Of a stretch of DNA of 64,000 nucleotides, positions 58,790 to 64,000 are shown in pieces. Below the pieces are notes generated by a model. It did not search any database and was not told where the DNA came from. It saw only the letters and a list, made by a program, of their open reading frames with translations. The translations under genes were made by a program, and so were the position numbers. Numbering within the stretch: position 1 is the stretch's first letter; each line of letters opens with the position of its first letter. The DNA lies in NCBI RefSeq assembly GCF_031979925.1, contig NZ_DALZFB010000004.1, forward strand, positions 62,001-126,000, read 5' to 3'. This DNA is from Pseudescherichia sp031979925. Lineage in GTDB: Bacteria; Pseudomonadota; Gammaproteobacteria; Enterobacterales; Enterobacteriaceae.

Positions 58790-59248
58790 CTACTGACGCC
58801 CGGAATGGCCGAAGCCGCCTTCACCACGTTCAGAGCTGTCAAACTCCTCTACCAGGTTGAACTCTGCCTGCACCACCGGCACAAATACCATCTGTGCAAT
58901 ACGTTCGCCCGGCTCAATGGTGAAACTCTCTTTGCCGCGGTTCCAGACGGAGACCATCAGTTGCCCCTGGTAATCTGAATCAATCAGGCCAACCAGGTTG
59001 CCCAGCACCACGCCATGCTTATGGCCAAGGCCCGAGCGTGGTAAAATCACGGCGGCCAGTGACGGATCGGCAATGTGAATAGCCAGGCCGGTTGGCAGCA
59101 GCACTGTTGCGCCCGGAGCCAGCTCTACGGCGTCATCAAGACAGGCTCGCAGGTCAAGACCGGCAGAGCCGGAGGTGGCGTAGGTTGGCAGCGGAAACGC
59201 TTTGCCAACGCGCGGGTCCATAATTTTAACGTCGATTTTTTTCATCAT
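58790..59248 (-). CDS. dut: dUTP diphosphatase
   Basis: 152 residues. dUTPase motifs: PRSGLGHKHGVVLGN, GLIDSDYQGQL and the C-terminal RGEGGFGHSG arm. It hydrolyses dUTP to dUMP. Start at MMKKIDVKI overlaps the end of coaBC by 23 bases, so translation is coupled; there is no clear ribosome site. The frame runs on upstream, but only within coaBC. Confidence 0.95.
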   Translation of the reverse strand: MMKKIDVKIMDPRVGKAFPLPTYATSGSAGLDLRACLDDAVELAPGATVLLPTGLAIHIADPSLAAVILPRSGLGHKHGVVLGNLVGLIDSDYQGQLMVSVWNRGKESFTIEPGERIAQMVFVPVVQAEFNLVEEFDSSERGEGGFGHSGRQ

Positions 59249-60440
59249 AACGGGTAACGATCTCGTCCAGTAGTAGTTGTCCCAGAAGTGCTTTGCGCTC
59301 AAGCGGCAAGACTTTGTCGCCGTCCTGCCAGAAAAGGTGTAATGCGTTGCTGTCGCTGTTAAAGCCTTGATTTTCACCAGATACGTCGTTGGCGCAGATC
59401 AGATCAAGGTTTTTGCGGATACGTTTTTGCCGGGCGTATTCTTCCACATTATTTGTTTCGGCGGCAAACCCTACCACATAGGGGCGGTTCGTACTCAGCG
59501 CGGCAACACCGGCAACGATATCCGGGTTTTTAACCATTTTTATTGTAATTTCATCGCCTTGCTTTTTGATCTTCTCATCGGCAACGGCGGCAGCGCGGTA
59601 GTCAGCGACGGCAGCACAGCCGATAAAAATCTGCTGCGACTGAACCTGAGCCTGTACGGCGGCGTCCATCTCCAGTGCGGTCATGACATCAATGCGCGTC
59701 ACTCCTGTCGGCGTCGGCAGCGAAACCGGGCCGCTCACCAGCGTCACGTTCGCGCCAAGACGGGCAGCGGCGGTGGCAATGGCAAAGCCCATCTTGCCGG
59801 AGCTTTTGTTGGTGATATAGCGCACCGGATCCAGCGGTTCCTGCGTCGGGCCAGCGGTAATCATGATATTCAGATGTTGCAGCGTTTTGACAGGCGAAAA
59901 ATGCGCTGCGGCCAGATCGACAATAGTGAGCGGGTCGAGCATGCGGCCTGGTCCAACGTCACCGCAGGCCTGGCTGCCGCTGTCCGGCCCCCACTGCAGC
60001 AGGCCTCGGGCGGCCAGCACGCTCAGATTATGCTGCGTGGCGGCGTTGCGGTACATCTGCTGGTTCATCGCCGGTACGACCGCGACGGGTGACGGCGTGG
60101 CCAGGCAGATCGTCGTGACCAGGTCGTTAGCCATACCGGCGGCCACGCGGGCAATCAGGTCGGCAGTTGCCGGGGCGAGGATCACCAGGTCAGCCCACTT
60201 GCCCAGCTCGATATGCCCCATTGCCGCTTCGGCAGCCGGATCCAGCAGGCTATCGGAAACCGGATAGCCCGATACCGCCTGCAAGCTCAGGGGGGTGATA
60301 AAGGCTTTGGCACCCTCTGTCATTGCCACGCGCACCTCTGCGCCGCGATCGCGCAGACGACGTACCAGCTCCGGCGTTTTATAGGCAGCAATGCCGCCGC
60401 TCACGCCGAGAACAATTTTTTTACCGGCCAGGCTCATCAT
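59226..60440 (-). CDS. coaBC: phosphopantothenoylcysteine decarboxylase / phosphopantothenate-cysteine ligase
   Basis: 404 residues. The N-terminal flavoprotein domain (LGVSGGIAAYKTPELVRRLRDRGAEV; catalytic His in EAAMGHIELGKWADLVI, about residue 75) and the C-terminal CTP-dependent ligase domain (NIMITAGPTQEPLDPVRYITNKSSGKMG) are both present. Two steps of CoA synthesis. Two adjacent ATGs (60440, 60437) share the AGGAA site. It is divergent from radC. Confidence 0.96.
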   Translation of the reverse strand: MMSLAGKKIVLGVSGGIAAYKTPELVRRLRDRGAEVRVAMTEGAKAFITPLSLQAVSGYPVSDSLLDPAAEAAMGHIELGKWADLVILAPATADLIARVAAGMANDLVTTICLATPSPVAVVPAMNQQMYRNAATQHNLSVLAARGLLQWGPDSGSQACGDVGPGRMLDPLTIVDLAAAHFSPVKTLQHLNIMITAGPTQEPLDPVRYITNKSSGKMGFAIATAAARLGANVTLVSGPVSLPTPTGVTRIDVMTALEMDAAVQAQVQSQQIFIGCAAVADYRAAAVADEKIKKQGDEITIKMVKNPDIVAGVAALSTNRPYVVGFAAETNNVEEYARQKRIRKNLDLICANDVSGENQGFNSDSNALHLFWQDGDKVLPLERKALLGQLLLDEIVTRYDEKNRR

Positions 60441-60609
60441 GATTCATTCCTGTTGGGTTTCACCAGAAGGTGAGCATTTTATCACACTCTGTAAAGTGAG
60501 GTGCTTTTGCGCATCACGCCCTTTACGAGCTGCCACGCAAAAGCGAAAACCGCAGGTCGAACCACCGATCGCGCCGTGGCAAAATAGGGTTTTCACAGGG
60601 AGGAGCGCT

Positions 60610-61305
60610 ATGGAAACGGCGAGATCGCTGACGGCATATGAGAACGTGCCGCGTGAAAAGATGCCCCGCGAGAAGATGCTGCGCCTGGGAATAGCATCCC
60701 TCACCGACATCGAACTGCTGGCGCTGTTTCTGCGTACCGGTACGCCGGAGCGCAGCGTGATGGCGTTTGCCGAATATCTTGTCGCGCATTTCGGTTCGCT
60801 TTACGATCTGCTCTCTGCGGATGCGCAACAGTTTGCCGAGGTATCGGGAATCGGCGTGGCAAAGTTTGCCCAGCTCAAAGGCATTGCCGAGCTGGCGCGC
60901 CGCTATCATGCTTCTAGTATTCAAGAGGCGCTGACGCTGGACAGCCCGCAGGCCACCAGAGCGTTTCTACAAAGCCAGCTTGCCGAGGAGCCGCGCGAGA
61001 TCTTTCTGGTCATCTATCTCAATAACCAGAACCGGGTGCTCAGGCACAGCCGCCTCTTTTCCGGCACGTTAAGCCACGTTGAGGTTCATCCGCGGGAAAT
61101 TGTCCGGGAAGCCATCGCGATCAACGCTGCCGCCGTGATCCTTGCCCATAATCATCCTTCGGGTTATGCAGAACCCAGTTTTGCTGATAAACAAATCACT
61201 GAACGTGTGGTAAAATGTTGTGAATTCATGGATATCCGTGTATTAGACCACCTCGTTGTAGGCCGGGGAGAGTGGGTTTCATTTGCTGAACGTGGTTGGA
61301 TTTAA
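60610..61305 (+). CDS. radC: RadC family JAMM-domain protein
   Basis: 231 residues. Helix-hairpin-helix region (VSGIGVAKFAQLKGI) then the JAMM metal motif AHNHPSGYAEPSFAD (about residue 180). The family's function is unclear despite the name. AGGAGCGCT precedes the ATG at 60610, and an in-frame start far upstream overlaps the coaBC promoter region. An extra EKMPREKM repeat near residue 20 makes it slightly longer than K-12 RadC. Confidence 0.92.
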   Translation: METARSLTAYENVPREKMPREKMLRLGIASLTDIELLALFLRTGTPERSVMAFAEYLVAHFGSLYDLLSADAQQFAEVSGIGVAKFAQLKGIAELARRYHASSIQEALTLDSPQATRAFLQSQLAEEPREIFLVIYLNNQNRVLRHSRLFSGTLSHVEVHPREIVREAIAINAAAVILAHNHPSGYAEPSFADKQITERVVKCCEFMDIRVLDHLVVGRGEWVSFAERGWI

Positions 61306-61521
61306 ACCACCCCGCGCGATCCAGCGGGATCTTTGTCTGTTCGGGACTTGAGCACACAGCCGACACAGCGTATACTACGCCACCTTTGAGAATCTCGGGT
61401 TTGGCATTTGGGCCTGGCAATCGCGAGTTCACACTGAACCGCCGTGACCGGGCCTTACAGCCTGACGAGGCGTCAAAACCCTATACGAAGCTCGAGCTAA
61501 TTTGATTTTTGGAGAATAGAC

Positions 61522-61758
61522 ATGTCCCGAGTCTGCCAAGTTACTGGCAAGCGTCCGGTGACCGGTAATAACCGTTCCCACGCACTGAACGCGACTAAAC
61601 GCCGTTTCCTGCCGAACCTGCACTCTCACCGTTTCTGGGTTGAGAGCGAGAAGCGTTTTGTCACCCTGCGCGTATCTGCTAAAGGTATGCGTGTAATTGA
61701 TAAGAAAGGCATCGATACAGTTCTGTCTGAACTGCGTGCCCGTGGCGAAAAGTACTAA
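61522..61758 (+). CDS. rpmB: 50S ribosomal protein L28
   Basis: 78 residues, the E. coli length (MSRVCQVTGKRPVTGNNRSHALNATKRRF). TTGGAGAAT precedes the ATG. rpmG follows after 22 bases. Confidence 0.98.
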   Translation: MSRVCQVTGKRPVTGNNRSHALNATKRRFLPNLHSHRFWVESEKRFVTLRVSAKGMRVIDKKGIDTVLSELRARGEKY

Positions 61759-61780
61759 GTACTTAAAGAGGAAATAAATC

Positions 61781-61948
61781 ATGGCTAAAGGTATTCGTGA
61801 GAAAATCAAGCTGGTTTCTTCTGCTGGTACTGGTCACTTCTATACCACTACGAAGAACAAACGTACTAAGCCGGAAAAACTGGAACTGAAAAAGTTCGAT
61901 CCAGTTGTCCGTCAGCACGTTCTCTACAAAGAAGCTAAAATTAAATAA
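61781..61948 (+). CDS. rpmG: 50S ribosomal protein L33
   Basis: 55 residues. It begins MAKGIREKIKLVSSAGTGHF and ends YKEAKIK; the body (TTTKNKRTKPEKLELKKFDP) is the classic L33. AAAGAGGAAAT precedes the ATG. Second gene of the rpmBG operon. Confidence 0.98.
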   Translation: MAKGIREKIKLVSSAGTGHFYTTTKNKRTKPEKLELKKFDPVVRQHVLYKEAKIK

Positions 61949-61969
61949 ATTTTAGTTTTCTTGTACAGA

Positions 61970-61994
61970 AACCCGGCTTCGGCCGGGTTTTTTG
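61970..61994 (+). terminator. rpmBG terminator
   Basis: AACCCGGC pairs with GCCGGGTT across a TTCG loop and is followed by TTTT. It lies 22 bases after the rpmG stop and 29 before mutM. Confidence 0.93.
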
Positions 61995-62022
61995 CATTCT
62001 GTGTATCCTTAACGGAGGAAAC

Positions 62023-62832
62023 ATGCCTGAATTACCTGAGGTAGAAACCAGCCGCCGCGGTATAGAGCCGCACCTGGTGGGTCAAACTATCCTGCACGCA
62101 GTGGTACGCAATGGCCGCCTGCGCTGGCCCGTTTCCGACGAGATCCACCGCCTGAGCGATAAGCCAGTGCTTAGCGTACAGCGGCGGGCAAAATATCTGC
62201 TGCTGGAGCTGCCCGACGGCTGGATCATCATTCACCTCGGCATGTCCGGCAGCCTGCGCATCCTCCCCCACGATCTGCCTGCCGAGAAGCACGATCATGT
62301 CGATCTGGTGATGAGCAACGGCAAAGTGCTGCGCTACACCGATCCGCGCCGCTTTGGTGCCTGGCTGTGGACTAAAGAGCTGGAAGGGCATAACGTGCTG
62401 GCGCACCTGGGGCCGGAGCCGCTGAGCGATGCGTTCAATGCAGAGTATCTACAGCAGAAGTGTGCGAAAAAGAAAACTGCCATTAAACCCTGGCTGATGG
62501 ATAACAAGCTGGTAGTGGGGGTAGGCAACATCTACGCCAGCGAATCGCTGTTTGCCGCCGGGATCCACCCGGACCGGCTCGCCTCGTCACTCTCTCATGA
62601 AGAGTATGCCCTCCTGGTGCAGGTGATTAAGGCGGTGCTGCTGCGCTCGATAGAGCAGGGCGGGACAACGTTAAAAGACTTTCTGCAAAGCGACGGGAAG
62701 CCGGGCTATTTTGCCCAGCAGCTACAGGTTTACGGGCGCAAAGGCGAGCCCTGCCGCGTCTGTGCGACGCCCATCGTGGCGACCAAGCACGCCCAACGCG
62801 CCACCTTCTACTGCCGTAACTGCCAGAAGTAG
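62023..62832 (+). CDS. mutM: formamidopyrimidine-DNA glycosylase
   Basis: 269 residues. N-terminal catalytic MPELPEVETSRRG (Pro2, Glu3), the helix-two-turn-helix region (NIYASESLFAAGIHP) and a C-terminal zinc finger (CRVCATPIVATKHAQRATFYCRNCQ). It removes 8-oxoguanine and formamidopyrimidines. GGAGGAA precedes the ATG. Confidence 0.97.
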   Translation: MPELPEVETSRRGIEPHLVGQTILHAVVRNGRLRWPVSDEIHRLSDKPVLSVQRRAKYLLLELPDGWIIIHLGMSGSLRILPHDLPAEKHDHVDLVMSNGKVLRYTDPRRFGAWLWTKELEGHNVLAHLGPEPLSDAFNAEYLQQKCAKKKTAIKPWLMDNKLVVGVGNIYASESLFAAGIHPDRLASSLSHEEYALLVQVIKAVLLRSIEQGGTTLKDFLQSDGKPGYFAQQLQVYGRKGEPCRVCATPIVATKHAQRATFYCRNCQK

Positions 62833-62841
62833 TCGCATTAT

Positions 62842-62872
62842 GTAGGCCGGGCAAGCGCAGTGCCGCCCGGCA
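62842..62872. repeat. REP element between mutM and coaD
   Basis: GTAGGCCGGGCAAGCGCAGT followed by GCCGCCCGGCA, one REP palindrome between the convergent genes. Confidence 0.85.
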
Positions 62873-62881
62873 TAGCGAATC

Positions 62882-63361
62882 CTACCGAAGCTTCTGCAAA
62901 AGTGCCTGATGCACGTTTGTCGGCAGGAAGTCAGCCACGTCGCCCTGATGACGTGCCACCTCTTTTACCAGCGACGACGAGATAAACGACCACTCTTTGG
63001 CAGGCATCAGAAAGACGCTCTCCAGCTCTGGCATCAGGTGGCGGTTCATATGCGCCAGCTGGGTCTCATACTCAAAATCGGCCACGGCCCGTAGACCACG
63101 GATCAGGATCGTTGCTTGCTGGTCGCGGGCAAAGCTCGCCATCAGATCGCTAAAGCCAATTACCTCAACGTTTTCAATATGGGCGGTAGCTTCCTGTGCC
63201 AGAGCAACGCGCTCCTCCAGGGAGAAGAGCGGCTTTTTGCTTGGGCTGGCGGCAATCGCCATGATAACCCGATCGAACATGCCCGCGGCCCGGGTAATGA
63301 TATTGATATGGCCGTTAGTGACCGGATCGAAAGTGCCAGGGTAAATTGCGCGCTTTTGCAT
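62882..63361 (-). CDS. coaD: pantetheine-phosphate adenylyltransferase
   Basis: 159 residues. The nucleotidyl-transferase motif YPGTFDPVTNGHINI is at the N terminus; ISSSLVKEVARHQGDV lies near the C terminus. It makes dephospho-CoA from phosphopantetheine and ATP. It lies nine bases after waaA on the same strand, as in E. coli. Confidence 0.97.
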   Translation of the reverse strand: MQKRAIYPGTFDPVTNGHINIITRAAGMFDRVIMAIAASPSKKPLFSLEERVALAQEATAHIENVEVIGFSDLMASFARDQQATILIRGLRAVADFEYETQLAHMNRHLMPELESVFLMPAKEWSFISSSLVKEVARHQGDVADFLPTNVHQALLQKLR

Positions 63362-63370
63362 ATAAAAACC

Positions 63371-64000
63371 TTAATGGGCTTTTGGTGGCAGATAGGGTTC
63401 CAGCAATTGTAACAGACGCTGCAGCGCGCCCTGGTTTTGATAGAGGACCTCTACCGCATGACGGCCGTAGAAGTTACGGTAGTCCTCATCAGTCAACAGG
63501 GAGGCGACCTCTTTGCTCAGCGAGGCGACGTCCGCAACGGTGATCAAACCGTCGGCCTGGGTCAGACGGGCACAGATATCTTTAAAGTTGAAGGTGTGCG
63601 GACCCATCAGCACCGGGATAGCGTGCGCGGCGGCCTCAAGCGGGTTATGCCCGCCGCGCTCTACCAGCGAACCGCCAACAAAAGCGAGATCGGCAATGCC
63701 GTAGAGCAGCATTAGCTCGCCCATGGTATCGCCTACCACTACCTGGGTGCTGCTGGAGGGGACCTCTCCCGACGAGCGGGTGATATAGCTCAGGCCCGCC
63801 TGCCGCACCAGGTTGATGGCGTCCGGGAAGCGTTCCGGATGGCGCGGAACCAGAATCAGCAGCAGGTTAGGAAACTCTCTCAATAGCGTCTGGTGTGCCT
63901 CGATAACCGCACTCTCTTCGCCTTCGTGGGTGCTGGTGGCGATCCAGACCGGACGATGCGGGGCCCACTGGCGACGCAGCGTCACAGCCCGGGAGGCGAG
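63371..64000 (-). CDS. waaA: Kdo transferase WaaA, C-terminal part (runs past window end)
   Basis: About 209 residues of the C-terminal GT-B domain are inside the window; the frame continues open to base 64000, so the start lies beyond it. Motifs: WIATSTHEGEESAVIEAH, LLLILVPRHPERF and the nucleotide-sugar site FVGGSLVERGGHNPLEAAAHAIPVLMGPHTFNF. It adds Kdo residues to lipid IVA in lipopolysaccharide synthesis. coaD follows. Confidence 0.95.
   Translation of the reverse strand, partial: LASRAVTLRRQWAPHRPVWIATSTHEGEESAVIEAHQTLLREFPNLLLILVPRHPERFPDAINLVRQAGLSYITRSSGEVPSSSTQVVVGDTMGELMLLYGIADLAFVGGSLVERGGHNPLEAAAHAIPVLMGPHTFNFKDICARLTQADGLITVADVASLSKEVASLLTDEDYRNFYGRHAVEVLYQNQGALQRLLQLLEPYLPPKAH

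Overview
The window is chromosomal DNA of a member of the Enterobacteriaceae. Both ends and a long internal block keep the gene order of Escherichia coli and Salmonella: ivbL-ilvBN at the left; yicN-nepI; then selC-yicJ-yicI, yicH, xanP, recG-trmH-spoT-rpoZ-gmk, ligB, yicC, rph-pyrE, slmA, dut-coaBC, radC-rpmBG-mutM, coaD-waaA at the right. Overall composition is GC-rich. REP-type palindromes of the GCCGGATGGCGCT / GTAGGCCGGGCAAGCG type lie between genes. I cannot fix genus or species from the sequence alone; a non-Escherichia genus of the Enterobacter-Kosakonia-Citrobacter-Klebsiella kind is a reasonable guess.

Layout. 1-2165: valine-rich leader, attenuator and acetolactate synthase I (ilvBN). 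2167-6444: deoxyribose utilisation locus deoQ/deoKPX, where E. coli K-12 has uhpABCT. 6510-8343: yicN and nepI. 8388-37365: a long accessory stretch between nepI and selC. It holds a beta-glucoside PTS operon with outer-membrane porin and LacI-type regulator (8388-14517); a carboxymuconolactone-decarboxylase-like protein with divergent AraC regulator, then LysR, two short-chain dehydrogenases, an MFS exporter and a GlxA-type AraC regulator (14558-20983); a four-gene minus-strand unit encoding a ForCE-type formate dehydrogenase plus a cyanide-insensitive-type cytochrome bd oxidase (20953-26843); an unrecognised HEXXH protein; an ExuT-like transporter with CRP-like sites; a two-component system co-transcribed with an exported CMD-fold protein (29794-32704); a DUF1471 small protein and a MarA-size AraC regulator; an AT-rich SGNH-like protein; a class A beta-lactamase; and an HTH/PIN toxin-antitoxin pair directly beside tRNA-Sec.

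37527-64000 is core genome. One local substitution stands out: between ligB and yicC, where K-12 has yicG and dinD, there is a phosphopantetheinyl transferase, an Ada-type repair regulator and a PEP-mutase/isocitrate-lyase family enzyme. gltS, which lies between xanP and recG in K-12, is absent.

How the parts work together. The most coherent accessory system is forC-forE-cydA-cydB: formate would be oxidised by a Cys-type molybdo-enzyme whose active-site His is replaced by Gln, electrons would pass to quinone through the DUF1641 subunit, and the adjacent bd oxidase would return them to oxygen. A second coherent unit is the two-component system at 29794: a three-element operator with identical spacing lies upstream of the response regulator and again upstream of the DUF1471 gene 3 kb away, which suggests a small local regulon.
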